NCBI RefSeq assembly: GCF_900605005.1
Contig: NZ_LR027558.1
Coordinates: forward strand, 786,915 to 819,128
Origin: Acidipropionibacterium timonense
Lineage (GTDB): Bacteria; Actinomycetota; Actinomycetes; Propionibacteriales; Propionibacteriaceae
Reading direction: 5' to 3'
DNA: 32,214 bases
In this document: positions 6,531 to 15,469 of the stretch, piece by piece
Position numbering within the stretch: the first letter of the stretch is position 1
How the letters are laid out: each line of letters opens with the position of its first letter
Position numbers and translations under genes: made by a program
Notes under the pieces: generated by a model
What the model saw: only the letters and a program-made list of their open reading frames with translations
Database searches by the model: none
What the model was told of the DNA's origin: nothing

Positions 6531-7511
6531 TCAGAAGTAGTAGGGGTAGTCGGACCAGTCAGGGGAACGCCGTTCGAGGAAGGCGTCGCGTCCCTCCTGG
6601 GCCTCCGGGGTCATGTACGCCATCCGGGTCGCCTCCCCGGCGAAGGCCTGCTGGCCGGCGATGCCGTCGTCGACCATGTTGAAGGCGTACTTGAGCATCC
6701 GGATGGCCTGGGGCGACTTGCCGGCGATGGTCAGACCCCACTCGATGGCGGTCTCCTCGAGCTGGGCGTGCGGCACGGCGCGATTGACGACCCCCCACCG
6801 TTCGGCCTCGACGGCGTCGTAGGTCTGCGCCAGGAAGAAGATCTCCCGGGCCCTCTTGTCACCGATCTGCCGGGCCAGCAGCGCCGAGCCGTAGCCGGCG
6901 TCGAAGGACCCGACGTTGGCGTCGACCTGCTTGAACCGGGCGTTTTCCACGCTCGCCACGGCCAGGTCCGCGACGACCATGAGGGAGTGCCCGCCGCCGG
7001 TCGTCCACCCCGGGATGGCGGCGATGATCGGCTTGGGAGTGGCCCGCATGAGCCGCTGCACCTCGAGGATGTGCAGCCGCCCCAGCCGACCCTTCTCGAT
7101 CCGTTCCCGGCGGGCATCGGTGGCCAGGTCCTCGTCGCCGGCCTGCTCGCTCGTCTCGTACTGGTAGCCGGCGGCCCCGCGAATGCGCTGGTCGCCGCCC
7201 GAGCAGAAGGAGTACCCGCCGTCGCGGGGGGAGGGGCCGTTGCCGGTGAGGATGATCGCGGCGACGTCGGGGGAGCAGCGGGCGACGTCGAGGCAGCGGT
7301 ACAGCTCGTCGACGGTGTGCGGCCGGAAGGCGTTGCGGATGGCGGGTCGGTCGAAGGCGATCCGCATGACCGGCAGGTCCTCGCCGGCCGGGACGCCGTC
7401 GACCTCGCCACGGGAGACGAGGCGGTGGAAGGTCATGTCGGACAGCTCGAGACCCATCTCGCGCCAGCGCGCAGGGTCGAAGGTGTCCGAGACGAAGGGG
7501 AGGCTGCTCAC
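6531..7511 (-). CDS. menB: 1,4-Dihydroxy-2-naphthoyl-CoA synthase
   Basis: A 326-aa crotonase-fold enzyme that closes the naphthoate ring of o-succinylbenzoyl-CoA. The sequence follows the mycobacterial MenB pattern closely: RNAFRPHTVDELYR, LTGNGPSPRDGG, FCSGGDQRIRG (oxyanion region), VGSFDAGYGSALLARQIG, then KSPQAIRMLKYAFN and the C-terminal SPDWSDYPYYF. I place the start at GTG 7511, where FDPARW-type homology begins. The frame stays open upstream for 100 codons, but that part is arginine-rich antisense of the rhomboid gene. A TAGCTT hexamer lies seven bases before the GTG with only a weak ribosome site, so a leaderless transcript is possible. It sits between the rhomboid gene (35 bases upstream) and menE. 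Confidence 0.94.
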   Translation of the reverse strand: MSSLPFVSDTFDPARWREMGLELSDMTFHRLVSRGEVDGVPAGEDLPVMRIAFDRPAIRNAFRPHTVDELYRCLDVARCSPDVAAIILTGNGPSPRDGGYSFCSGGDQRIRGAAGYQYETSEQAGDEDLATDARRERIEKGRLGRLHILEVQRLMRATPKPIIAAIPGWTTGGGHSLMVVADLAVASVENARFKQVDANVGSFDAGYGSALLARQIGDKRAREIFFLAQTYDAVEAERWGVVNRAVPHAQLEETAIEWGLTIAGKSPQAIRMLKYAFNMVDDGIAGQQAFAGEATRMAYMTPEAQEGRDAFLERRSPDWSDYPYYF

Positions 7512-7546
7512 CCCCGCGAAGCTACCACCGACGCGCCCGTGACCGA

Positions 7547-8146
7547 CTACCGACGGCGCTGGTCGCGGGTGAGCACGGAGGCCGCGATGACCCCGCCGAC
7601 GGCCCCGCCCAGGTGCCCCTGCCACGACACCCCGGCCGTCCCGGGCAGCACTCCCCACAGCACCGAGCCGTAGATGAGGAAGACTATGACGGCCAGGACG
7701 ATGTCGCCCAGTCGCCTCGTGAAGAGGCCCTTGACGAGGAGATAGGCCAACCACCCGAAGACGATCCCGGAGGCCCCCAGGGTCACGGTGCCCGGGGCGC
7801 TGCCGGCCCACGCCGCCAGGCCCGAACAGACCGTGATGACGAAGGCCGAGACGAGCCAGGTGCGGGTGCCCTCGACGAGGACGAGCCAGCCGAGGATGAA
7901 CAGCGGCACGGAGTTACCGGCCAGGTGTGCCCAGCCGTAGTGGAGCCACGGGGCGGTGAAGATCTCCCACAGTCCCGACAGGCTCCACGAGTGGATACCG
8001 AACTCGTCGAGGGAGTTCCCCAGGGCGACGTCGAGGGCCTCGATGACCCACATGATGCCGACCACGGCGGCCATGACGAGGGCGGATCGTCCGGCAGGGT
8101 TGGTCCTCGTCACGGGGGCGGGGCGTCGGCGGTCGAGGGTGCTCAT
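7547..8146 (-). CDS. Rhomboid-family intramembrane serine protease
   Basis: A 199-aa membrane protein with about six hydrophobic segments. Rhomboid landmarks are HYGWAHLAGN (the conserved His/Asn segment), the catalytic Ser126 in GASG, and His178 in WQGHLGGAVGG on a later helix, giving the Ser-His dyad that cuts membrane-embedded substrates. The ATG at 8146 removes a 15-residue non-conserved extension and fits the family length. It lies upstream of menB on the same strand with a 35-base gap, so they may share a transcript, though no functional link to menaquinone is obvious. Its substrate is unknown. Confidence 0.88.
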   Translation of the reverse strand: MSTLDRRRPAPVTRTNPAGRSALVMAAVVGIMWVIEALDVALGNSLDEFGIHSWSLSGLWEIFTAPWLHYGWAHLAGNSVPLFILGWLVLVEGTRTWLVSAFVITVCSGLAAWAGSAPGTVTLGASGIVFGWLAYLLVKGLFTRRLGDIVLAVIVFLIYGSVLWGVLPGTAGVSWQGHLGGAVGGVIAASVLTRDQRRR

Positions 8147-8198
8147 GGATCCAGTGTGCGGCCGTGCACAAGCGGGGGAGGAACTTGCCATGAAATGT

Positions 8199-8214
8199 TG
8201 TGAACTTCTTCACA
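8199..8214. promoter_or_regulatory. Crp/GlxR-type cAMP-receptor site upstream of acs
   Basis: TGTGA at 8199-8203, six bases, then TCACA at 8210-8214 is an exact match to the TGTGA-N6-TCACA palindrome bound by Crp and by actinobacterial GlxR/Cmr proteins. It lies 58 bases before the first acs start and within the rhomboid/acs divergent space. Crp-type control of acetate activation is well known in several bacteria. That it acts here is inferred. Confidence 0.65.
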
Positions 8215-8271
8215 TTGGTGTCGAAGTTGTGGTTGCATCGTCCTCAACAACCGTCAGGTCGAGGAGGACTC

Positions 8272-10158
8272 ATGAGTGACAACGAGGTGTTCGAACCGGC
8301 CCAGGAGATCGTCGACGAGGCCTGGGTCAGTGACTGGCAGGCCCTGGAGGAACAGGCCAAGGCCGATCCGGCCGGCTACTGGCAGGACCGTGCGCACGAG
8401 CTCGAGTGGTCCCAGCCCTGGGACGCCGTCCTCGACGACTCGAAGGCCCCCTTCTTCCAGTGGTTCACGGGAGCGCGGACGAACATCGTCACGAACGCCA
8501 TCGACCGTCACCTGAGCACCGCCCGTCGCAACAAGCTGGCCCTCATCTGGGTCGGTGAGGACACCTCGAAGGTGCGCACGTTCAGCTACTTCGCCCTCAA
8601 CCGTGAGGTCGAGAGGATGGCGAACATCCTCAAGGCCATGGGTGTCGTCAAGGGTGACATCGTCACCATCTACCTGCCGCGGATCCCCGAGATCTTCTTC
8701 GCCATGCTCGCCTGCGCCAAGATCGGCGCCGTCCACTCGGTCGTCTTCGCCGGGTACTCCTCGGAGGCCCTCAACGCCCGGATCGACGGGGCCGAGTCGA
8801 AGCTCGTCATCACCGCCGACGGGTCCTGGGTCAACGGGAAGGTCTTCCCGCTCAAGCAGATCGTCGACGAGGCCGTGAAGTTCTCGCCGACCGTCGAGAA
8901 CGTCGTCGTCGTGCGCAACACGGGCAGCGAGGTCACCATGGACCCGACCCGGGACCACTGGTACGACGCCCTGTGCAAGCTGCCCATCGCCAAGGGACAC
9001 TGCGACACCGTTCAGGTGGACGCCGAGGACCCGCTCTTCATCCTCTACACCTCCGGCTCCACCGGCAATCCCAAGGCCATCGTCCACACCCACGGCGGCT
9101 ACCAGGTCGGCACGTACACGACCCTCAAGTACTGCTTCGACATCAAGGAGTCCGACCGCTGGTGGTGCACCGCCGACCCCGGCTGGATCACCGGTCACTC
9201 CTACCTCGTCTACGGACCGCTGCTCAACGGTGCCACCGTCTTCATGCACGAGGGCGGCCCGACCTTCCCCTACCCCGACGGTTGGTGGGAGCTCATCGAG
9301 CACTACGGCATCACCTCCTTCTACACCGCCCCGACGGCCATCCGTACCCTCATGCGGTTCGGTGACGCCTGGGTGCGCAAGCACGACCTGTCGAGCCTGC
9401 GCATCCTCGGAACCGTCGGCGAGCCCATCAACCCGGAGGCCTGGCGCTGGTTCCACCGCGTCGTCGGCAACGACCGGTGCCCCATCACCGACACCTGGTG
9501 GCAGACCGAGACCGGCATGTTCCAGATCACCACCGTGCCGTCCATGCCGCTCAAGCCGGGCTCGGCGGGCCGTCCGGTCTTCGGCCAGGAGGCGGCCATC
9601 GTCGACGAGGAGGGCAACGAGGTGCCCGACGGCACCGAGGGCTACCTCGTCCTCAAGAACCCGTGGCCGGCCATGATGCGTACCCTCTTCCACGACCCGG
9701 ACCGGTACCTCAACACCTACTGGAGCAAGTACCCCGGCCTCTACCTCACCGGTGACTCCGCCCGGCGTGACGAGGACGGCTACTTCTGGATCATCGGGCG
9801 CACCGACGACGTCATCAAGGTCTCCGGGCACCGTCTGGGCACCGCCGAGATCGAGTCGGCGCTCATCAGCCATCCCGCGGTCGCCGAGGCCGCCGCGATC
9901 GGTCTGCCGCACGAGGTCAAGGGCAACGCCGTCCACGTCGCCGTCGTCCTCAACCGCGGCTTCGAGCCGAGCAAGCAGCTCGAGGCCGATCTGCGATCCC
10001 ATGTCGCCGAGACCCTGTCTCCCATCGCCAAGCCCGACACCTTCGACTTCACCGAGAAGCTCCCCAAGACGAGGTCCGGGAAGATCATGCGCCGCGTCCT
10101 GCGGGCCCGAGCCCTCGGCCAGGACGAGGGCGACCTGTCGACCCTCGACAACGACTGA
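8272..10158 (+). CDS. acsA: Acetyl-CoA synthetase (AMP-forming)
   Basis: A 628-aa cytosolic enzyme converting acetate, ATP and CoA to acetyl-CoA by way of acetyl-adenylate. Motifs in order are the N-terminal WSQPWDAVLDD, the P-loop-like YTSGSTGNPK, GWITGHSY, GTVGEP (adenine site), DTWWQTETG, the hinge GRTDDVIKVSGHR, and PKTRSGKIMRR with the Lys that is acetylated in regulated Acs proteins. Pocket residues Val382 and Trp410 equal Val386 and Trp414 of the Salmonella enzyme, so acetate is the expected substrate. GAGGAGG precedes the ATG at 8272; an in-frame upstream start is ignored because homology begins here. A Crp-type site lies upstream. It is followed after 42 bases by a close paralogue. 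Confidence 0.92.
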   Translation: MSDNEVFEPAQEIVDEAWVSDWQALEEQAKADPAGYWQDRAHELEWSQPWDAVLDDSKAPFFQWFTGARTNIVTNAIDRHLSTARRNKLALIWVGEDTSKVRTFSYFALNREVERMANILKAMGVVKGDIVTIYLPRIPEIFFAMLACAKIGAVHSVVFAGYSSEALNARIDGAESKLVITADGSWVNGKVFPLKQIVDEAVKFSPTVENVVVVRNTGSEVTMDPTRDHWYDALCKLPIAKGHCDTVQVDAEDPLFILYTSGSTGNPKAIVHTHGGYQVGTYTTLKYCFDIKESDRWWCTADPGWITGHSYLVYGPLLNGATVFMHEGGPTFPYPDGWWELIEHYGITSFYTAPTAIRTLMRFGDAWVRKHDLSSLRILGTVGEPINPEAWRWFHRVVGNDRCPITDTWWQTETGMFQITTVPSMPLKPGSAGRPVFGQEAAIVDEEGNEVPDGTEGYLVLKNPWPAMMRTLFHDPDRYLNTYWSKYPGLYLTGDSARRDEDGYFWIIGRTDDVIKVSGHRLGTAEIESALISHPAVAEAAAIGLPHEVKGNAVHVAVVLNRGFEPSKQLEADLRSHVAETLSPIAKPDTFDFTEKLPKTRSGKIMRRVLRARALGQDEGDLSTLDND

Positions 10159-10200
10159 CCCCATCCAACCCGACCCGACACACCGTCAAGGAGGACGATC

Positions 10201-12090
10201 ATGACCGACACCACCCCCGACATCGTCGAGGCGCCCGATCCCGTCAAGGACGCGGCGAACGCCCCCGACTGGTCCGGCCTGCTTGAGGGAGCGGCCGAGG
10301 ACTTCACCGGCTTCTGGGCCAAGGAGGCCGCCGAACTCGAGTGGTCCCAGCCCTGGGACAGCGTTCTCGACGACTCGAACGCGCCCTTCTTCAAGTGGTT
10401 CGACGGCGCCCGGACGAACATCGTCACCAACGCCATCGACCGGCACCTCACGACCGCCCGACGCAACAAGCTGGCCCTCATCTGGGTCGGTGAGGACACC
10501 TCGAAGGTGCGCACCTTCAGCTACTTCTCGCTCAACCGTGAGGTGGAGCAGATGGCGAACATCCTCAAGGCCATGGGTGTCGTCAAGGGTGACATCGTCA
10601 CCATCTACCTGCCGCGGATCCCCGAACTCTTCTTCGCCATGCTCGCCTGCGCGAAGATCGGTGCGATCCATTCGGTCGTCTTCGCCGGGTACTCCTCGGA
10701 GGCCCTCAACGCGCGGATCGACGGGGCCGAGTCGAAGGTCGTCATCACCGTCGACGGATCGTGGATCAACGGGAAGGTCTTCCCGATGAAGCAGATCGTC
10801 GATGACGCGGTGAAGTTCTCGCCGACCGTCGAGAACGTCATCGTCGTCAAGAACACCGGCACCGAGGTCAGCATGGACCCGACCCGGGACCACTGGTACG
10901 ACGCCCTGTGCAAGCTGCCCATCGCCAAGGGTCGCTGTGAGACGGTGCAGGTGGAGGCCGAGGACCCGCTCTTCATCCTCTACACCTCCGGCTCCACCGG
11001 AAAGCCCAAGGCGGTCGTCCACACCCACGGCGGCTACCAGGTGCACCTGTCGGCGACGATGAAGTACTGCATGGACATCCACGAGGAGGACCGGTGGTGG
11101 TGCACCGCCGACCCCGGCTGGATCACCGGCACCTCGTACGTCATCTACGCCCCGCTGCTGCGTGGTGCGACGACCTTCATGGCCGAGGGCAGCCCGGTCT
11201 ACCCCTACCCGGACGTGTGGTGGGAGCTCATCGAGCACTACGGGATCAACGGCGTCTTCACCGCCCCGACCGCCATCCGTACCCTCATGCGGTTCGGTGA
11301 CGCCTGGGTGCGCAAGCACGACCTGTCGAGCCTGCGGATCCTCATCAGCGCCGGTGAGCCGCTCAACCCGGAGGCCTGGCGCTGGTTCCACGACGTCGTC
11401 GGGGACGGCAGGTGCGCGGTCATCGACACGTGGTTCCAGACCGAGACCGGCGCGATGCAGCTCACCAGCGGCCCGACGATGCCCAAGAAGCCCGGTTCGG
11501 CCGGCCGGCCCATCCCCGGCCAGCAGGTTGCGGTCTTCGACGAGGAGGGCAAGGAGGTTCCTCCGGGCAAGGACGGCTTCCTCGTCCTCAAGAACCCGTG
11601 GCCCTCGATGCTGCGCACCCTCTTCCAGGAGCCGCAGCGCTACGTCGACACCTACTGGAGCAAGTACCCGGGGGTCTACCTCACCGGCGACTCCGCGAAG
11701 ATCGACGAGGACGGCTACGTGTGGATCATCGGGCGCACCGACGACGTCATCAAGGTCTCCGGCCACCGCATCGGCACCGCCGAGGTCGAGGCCGCGGTGA
11801 ACTCCCACCCGGCCGTCGCCGAGAGCGCGGCGATCGGCCTGCCGCACGAGGTCAAGGGCAATGCCATCCATATGGTCGTCGTCCTCAACCGCGGCTTCGA
11901 GCCGAGCAAGGACCTCATTGGTGACATCCGGGCGCACGTCGCCGAGACCCTCTCGCCGATCGCCAAGCCCGACACCATCGAGTTCGTCGAGAAGCTGCCG
12001 AAGACCCGGTCGGGCAAGATCATGCGCCGCGTCCTCAAGGCGCGGGCGCTGGGACAGGACGAAGGTGACCTCTCGACCCTCGAGGACTGA
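10201..12090 (+). CDS. Acetyl-CoA synthetase paralogue, probably propionate or another short-chain acid
   Basis: A 629-aa AMP-forming acyl-CoA synthetase, a tandem copy of the preceding gene with long stretches of identical DNA. All catalytic motifs are kept (YTSGSTGKPK, GRTDDVIKVSGHR, PKTRSGKIMRR). Three residues near the acyl site differ. Ala384 replaces the Val of 'VGEP', Phe412 replaces the second Trp of 'DTWWQTETG', and Thr replaces His in GWITGTSY. In Salmonella numbering the first two are V386A and W414F. Changes at these positions are known to admit acids larger than acetate, so propionyl- or other short-chain CoA synthesis is likely (inference). AGGAGG lies just before the ATG at 10201. 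The 42-base gap implies co-transcription with the first gene. Confidence 0.87.
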   Translation: MTDTTPDIVEAPDPVKDAANAPDWSGLLEGAAEDFTGFWAKEAAELEWSQPWDSVLDDSNAPFFKWFDGARTNIVTNAIDRHLTTARRNKLALIWVGEDTSKVRTFSYFSLNREVEQMANILKAMGVVKGDIVTIYLPRIPELFFAMLACAKIGAIHSVVFAGYSSEALNARIDGAESKVVITVDGSWINGKVFPMKQIVDDAVKFSPTVENVIVVKNTGTEVSMDPTRDHWYDALCKLPIAKGRCETVQVEAEDPLFILYTSGSTGKPKAVVHTHGGYQVHLSATMKYCMDIHEEDRWWCTADPGWITGTSYVIYAPLLRGATTFMAEGSPVYPYPDVWWELIEHYGINGVFTAPTAIRTLMRFGDAWVRKHDLSSLRILISAGEPLNPEAWRWFHDVVGDGRCAVIDTWFQTETGAMQLTSGPTMPKKPGSAGRPIPGQQVAVFDEEGKEVPPGKDGFLVLKNPWPSMLRTLFQEPQRYVDTYWSKYPGVYLTGDSAKIDEDGYVWIIGRTDDVIKVSGHRIGTAEVEAAVNSHPAVAESAAIGLPHEVKGNAIHMVVVLNRGFEPSKDLIGDIRAHVAETLSPIAKPDTIEFVEKLPKTRSGKIMRRVLKARALGQDEGDLSTLED

Positions 12091-12122
12091 GCGACGGCGG
12101 ACGGCCGGGGCGCTCCGGGTGC

Positions 12123-13715
12123 TCAGGCGGGCACGTCCCGCCGACGCCACCCGAGCACCCCGGCCGCCCCGAGCACGAGCGCCACGGCGGACTCGACGAG
12201 GAACGGCCTCCAGTCCATGACGTCCCGCGGCGGCACGGCCAGGTGACCGAAGGGCTGGAGCCGTTGCGCCCATCCCGGCAGCCCGAGGACCGGACCGAGC
12301 CAGGCGGCGGCGATGGTCCACCCGACGACGACCCAGGCCAGCGGCACGAGTCGTGGGGCGCAGCCCACGAGGAAGGCCGTCAACCCGACGAGCAGCCACA
12401 CCCCCGGCAGCAGCGCCGCGGCCGCACCGAGGTAGCGCGCCACGGAGCCCCAGTCGCCGGAGGACGACGCACTGCTGAGCGGCACGGCAGCCCCGGCGGC
12501 CACCAGGGTGATGCTCGTGGCGACGAGGGCGACGCCGAGCTGGCCGAGGATGAGCCGGGTGCGGGGCAGTGTCGTCGCCAGGAGCGGCTCCACCCGCCCG
12601 GCCGTCTCCTCGGACCGCAGTCGGGCGACGAGGGTCACCGCCATGACGAGGAGGATCGATCCGATGATCGACAACATGGCGATGTCCGAGGCGATGGTGA
12701 CGTCGTCGGACCCGCCCATGGCCTCGAGCATCCGGGCCATCGCCGGGTTGGACCTCATCGTCGAGGAGGCCTGCTCGAGGATCGACCCGGTGCCCAGGGC
12801 AGCCACCGTCGTGCCGAGGAACCAGCCGAGCACCAAACCACGCTCCAGCCGCCAGCTCAGGGCCGGCCCGACCGTCAGCCGGGACCGGTCCGGGCCGGGA
12901 CGGGGCTGACGCAGACCCGAGCCGTGGTCGCGTCGGGACTCCAGGACGACGGCCAGGCCGGCCAGGGCGACGAACCACAGCAGCGGCACGAGGAACACCC
13001 ACCACCGGTCGCCGGCCCACGGCCGGGCGAGGAGCGGCCACTCCAGGGGGATGACCCAGCGCAGGCGGTCGACCGAGGACGTCGTCCCCTGCGCGTCGAC
13101 CCCCATCCGGGCCAGGAAGAGACCGCCGTAGACGAGCCCGAGGCACCAGCCGCGGGCCGAGCGGGCGGTGCCGAAGAGCTGCGCGCACACGAGGGCCGGG
13201 CCGGCCATGACGAGACCGCCCGCGGCGATCGATGCTCCCGCCGCCCACGACCCGGCCCAGCCCAGCCCGGCGGCACCGGCCAGGACGGCACTGAGCACGC
13301 CGATGGCCAGGCTGCCGATGACGGCCTCGAGGGCGGCGGCGAGCAGCGGTGCGTGCGGCGACACGACGCCGGCCCGCAGCATCTCGGCGCGCCCGGCGTC
13401 CTCCTCGACGCGGGTGGCGCGGATGACGAGGAAGCCGACGGCCAGGGCTGCCATGAGCGCGGTGAACCCGCCGACCCGCCAGTAGACGAACCCGCCCGTG
13501 GAGGCCACCGAGAAGGCCGGGCCGAGCAGGCCGAGCATCGACGGGCTCGACGTGATGGGAGCCAGGGTGACCTGCGGGTCGGCCCCGACCGGGACGAGGT
13601 CGTGATACTTCGAGGCGGTCAACGGCATGAGGAACACCAGGGCCAGGGCCCACAGCGCCCACACGAGCCCGTCACGACGCCGTGCCAACCGCAGCACGAC
13701 GCCCACTCCGGTCAT
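12123..13715 (-). CDS. ABC-2-type exporter permease
   Basis: A 530-aa polytopic membrane protein with roughly twelve hydrophobic segments in two similar halves (residues 1-260 and 285-530). The second half repeats the layout of an ABC-2 permease: SWRLERGLVLGWFLGTT, then a long loop ending AMLSIIGSILLVMAVTLVARLRSEETAGRVEPLLATTLPR. A similar RVEEDAGRAEMLRAGVVS segment stands in the first half. This duplicated form matches fused two-half permeases of drug or antibiotic exporters of the tetronasin type. The start codon overlaps the stop of the upstream ATPase gene (ATGA at 13712-13715), so they form one transporter. The exported molecule is unknown. Confidence 0.85.
   Translation of the reverse strand: MTGVGVVLRLARRRDGLVWALWALALVFLMPLTASKYHDLVPVGADPQVTLAPITSSPSMLGLLGPAFSVASTGGFVYWRVGGFTALMAALAVGFLVIRATRVEEDAGRAEMLRAGVVSPHAPLLAAALEAVIGSLAIGVLSAVLAGAAGLGWAGSWAAGASIAAGGLVMAGPALVCAQLFGTARSARGWCLGLVYGGLFLARMGVDAQGTTSSVDRLRWVIPLEWPLLARPWAGDRWWVFLVPLLWFVALAGLAVVLESRRDHGSGLRQPRPGPDRSRLTVGPALSWRLERGLVLGWFLGTTVAALGTGSILEQASSTMRSNPAMARMLEAMGGSDDVTIASDIAMLSIIGSILLVMAVTLVARLRSEETAGRVEPLLATTLPRTRLILGQLGVALVATSITLVAAGAAVPLSSASSSGDWGSVARYLGAAAALLPGVWLLVGLTAFLVGCAPRLVPLAWVVVGWTIAAAWLGPVLGLPGWAQRLQPFGHLAVPPRDVMDWRPFLVESAVALVLGAAGVLGWRRRDVPA
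12126..12142. terminator. GC-rich hairpin after the acs pair (weak terminator candidate)
   Basis: GGCGGG (12126-12131) and CCCGCC (12137-12142) make a 6-base stem with a 5-base loop. It may sit inside a larger fold, since GGGTGCTC at 12117-12124 can pair with GAGCACCC at 12153-12160. It follows the second acs stop by about 35 bases but lies within the end of the convergent permease gene. There is no T-run, so intrinsic termination is uncertain. Confidence 0.3.
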
Positions 13716-14607
13716 CGAGGGGCCCGGTCGTACTGCTCGAGGAAGAGGTCCTCGAGGCTCGGCGGATTCGAGGTGAGCGAGCGCACCCCGCGGGCCGTGA
13801 GGGCCTCGAGGAACTCACCGAGGTGCTCGGGCGTCACGTGGGCGCTCACCCGGGTGCCGTCGACGAGGACCTCGCTCACGCCGGGAATCTCGAGGTGACC
13901 CAGGGTCGGTCGAGGACGGCGTCGACCCGCAGGCTGTGCAGGGACCGCAGGTGCTCGAGCGATCCGGACTCGACCGCTCGGCCGTCGCGGATGATCGTCA
14001 CCTCGTCGCAGAGCTGCTCGACCTCCGAGAGGATGTGGCTCGACAACAGGACGCTGCGGCCGGGCCGCTCGGCGATGAAGCGGCGCACCTGCTCGGCGAA
14101 GACCCGCTCCATGAGGGGGTCGAGGCCGCTCGTCGGCTCGTCGAGGACGAGCAGGTCGACGTCGGCCGCCAGGGCCGCGACGAGGGCCACCTTCTGCCGG
14201 TTGCCCTTGGAGTAGCTGCGGGCGCGCTTGCGGGTGTCGAGGTCGAAGAGCTCGACCAACTCGGCCCGTCGGGTCTCGTCGATGCCGCCGTGGGCGCGCG
14301 CCAACAGATCGATGACCTGGCCCCCGGTGAGTCCGGGCCACAGGGTGACGTCCCCGGGAACGTAGGCCAGACGCCGGTGCAACTCGGCGGCGTCGGCCCA
14401 CGGGTCGGCCCCGAAGAGCCGCGCGGTTCCCGCATCGGGTCGCAGCAGCCCGAGCAGGATGCGGATCGTCGTCGACTTGCCGGCACCGTTGGGGCCGAGG
14501 AAACCGTGGACGGAACCCTCCTCGACGCGCAGGTCGAGGTGGTCGAGGGCGCGGGTGCGCCCGAAGGTCTTGACGAGCCCGCTGATGTCGATGAGGGCGT
14601 CACTCAT
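13712..14607 (-). pseudogene. ABC exporter ATPase, frame broken near 13905
   Basis: The first frame (ATG 14607, AAGGAG site) encodes an ABC ATPase with Walker [10 protein letters not shown] (about residues 38-46), signature YSKGNRQKV (132-140) and Walker [13 protein letters not shown] (152-163), then [22 protein letters not shown]. It runs out at 13876 after a foreign tail (WVTSRFPA), giving 243 residues. The usual C-terminal domain ([14 protein letters not shown] ... PSLEDLFLEQYD) continues in the +1-shifted frame to the stop at 13712, which overlaps the permease start. One missing base within about 13899-13911, beside CCC/GGG runs, restores a normal protein of about 298 aa. Either a sequencing error or a true inactivating mutation fits. 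The nucleotide-binding core is complete even in the short product. Confidence 0.85.
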
Positions 14608-14629
14608 CGTCGTCTCCTTCGGTGGAGGA

Positions 14630-15469
14630 TCAGTCGAGCCCCGAGGTCTCGACTCCCTGCACAAGGTACCGCTGGAGGAAGAGGAAGACGATGACGACCG
14701 GCACGACGGCGACGAGCGCGCCGGCGAAGAGCTGGGCGTAGTCGACACCCTGGCTCGTCATGAACCGGCTCAAGGTGAGCTGGACCGTCCGGGTGTTGTC
14801 GCGGGCCACGAGCAGCGGCCAGAGGAAGGCGTTCCAGGCGCCGATGAAGGTGATCGTCGAGACCGCCCCGATGATGCCCATGGAGTTCGGCACGACGATC
14901 CGCCACATCGTCGTCCACGGGTTGGCCCCGTCGAGGTTGGCGGCCTCCTCGAGTTCCCTGGGGAACTCCAGGAGCGAGGCCCGGAAGAGATAGGTGGCGA
15001 AGGCCGAGAAGGCCATGGGGATGATCAGCCCGCGATAGCTGTCGATCCAGCCGAGCTGGCTGGTCATGATGAAGCTCGGCACGAAGGTCACGGCGGTCGG
15101 CACCATGAGGGTGAGCACGGTGAGCTTGAGGATGACGTTGGCCAGTCGGTTCCTGAACCGGGCCAGACCGTAGCCGGCCATGAAGCTCACGAGGACCGTG
15201 AGGAGTGTCTGGCCGATCGACTGGATCGCCGAGTGGACCATGGCGCCGGCCAGGTCGAGGTCCGGGTCGGCGAAGAGGTCGCGGAGCACCGACAGGTGCA
15301 GGTTGTCGGGGATCCACGTCCAGGTCGCGGCGACGAAGGCCTCGTCGCTGGTGAACGCGTCGCGGAAGATGACGTAGAAGGGCAGGAGGAACAGCAGCGC
15401 CAGCATGAACAGCCCGGCGACCTTGACAGCGTGCAGGGGGCGGCCACGTCGGCCCTGGACCATGCTCAT
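14630..15469 (-). CDS. Carbohydrate ABC transporter permease (MalG type)
   Basis: A 279-aa inner-membrane permease with six membrane segments and the cytoplasmic EAA loop [23 protein letters not shown] that docks the ATPase. N-terminal [19 protein letters not shown] and the C-terminal [14 protein letters not shown] are typical of the second permease of CUT1 sugar importers. The start at 15469 overlaps the stop of the upstream permease (ATGA). The gene ends 22 bases before the exporter ATPase. With the partner permease and the lipoprotein it should import an oligosaccharide or glycerol-phosphate-like solute. No ATPase of the importer type is present, so a shared MsmK/UgpC-like subunit elsewhere is likely. 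Confidence 0.9.
   Translation of the reverse strand: MSMVQGRRGRPLHAVKVAGLFMLALLFLLPFYVIFRDAFTSDEAFVAATWTWIPDNLHLSVLRDLFADPDLDLAGAMVHSAIQSIGQTLLTVLVSFMAGYGLARFRNRLANVILKLTVLTLMVPTAVTFVPSFIMTSQLGWIDSYRGLIIPMAFSAFATYLFRASLLEFPRELEEAANLDGANPWTTMWRIVVPNSMGIIGAVSTITFIGAWNAFLWPLLVARDNTRTVQLTLSRFMTSQGVDYAQLFAGALVAVVPVVIVFLFLQRYLVQGVETSGLD

Noticed and set aside
8254-10164. A 636-codon minus-strand open frame antisense to acsA.
   Set aside because: Same composition artefact; no domain recognisable, and acsA is certain.
10186-13662. A 1158-codon open frame on the minus strand antisense to the second acs gene and overlapping the permease.
   Set aside because: Its translation is low-complexity and rich in Arg, Gly, Asp and Val, as expected for antisense of GC-rich coding DNA; acs on the plus strand has full motifs.
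12243-13898. A 551-codon plus-strand frame antisense to the exporter permease.
   Set aside because: Low-complexity Gly/Arg/Pro/Glu translation; the minus-strand permease has clear membrane segments and couples to the ATPase.
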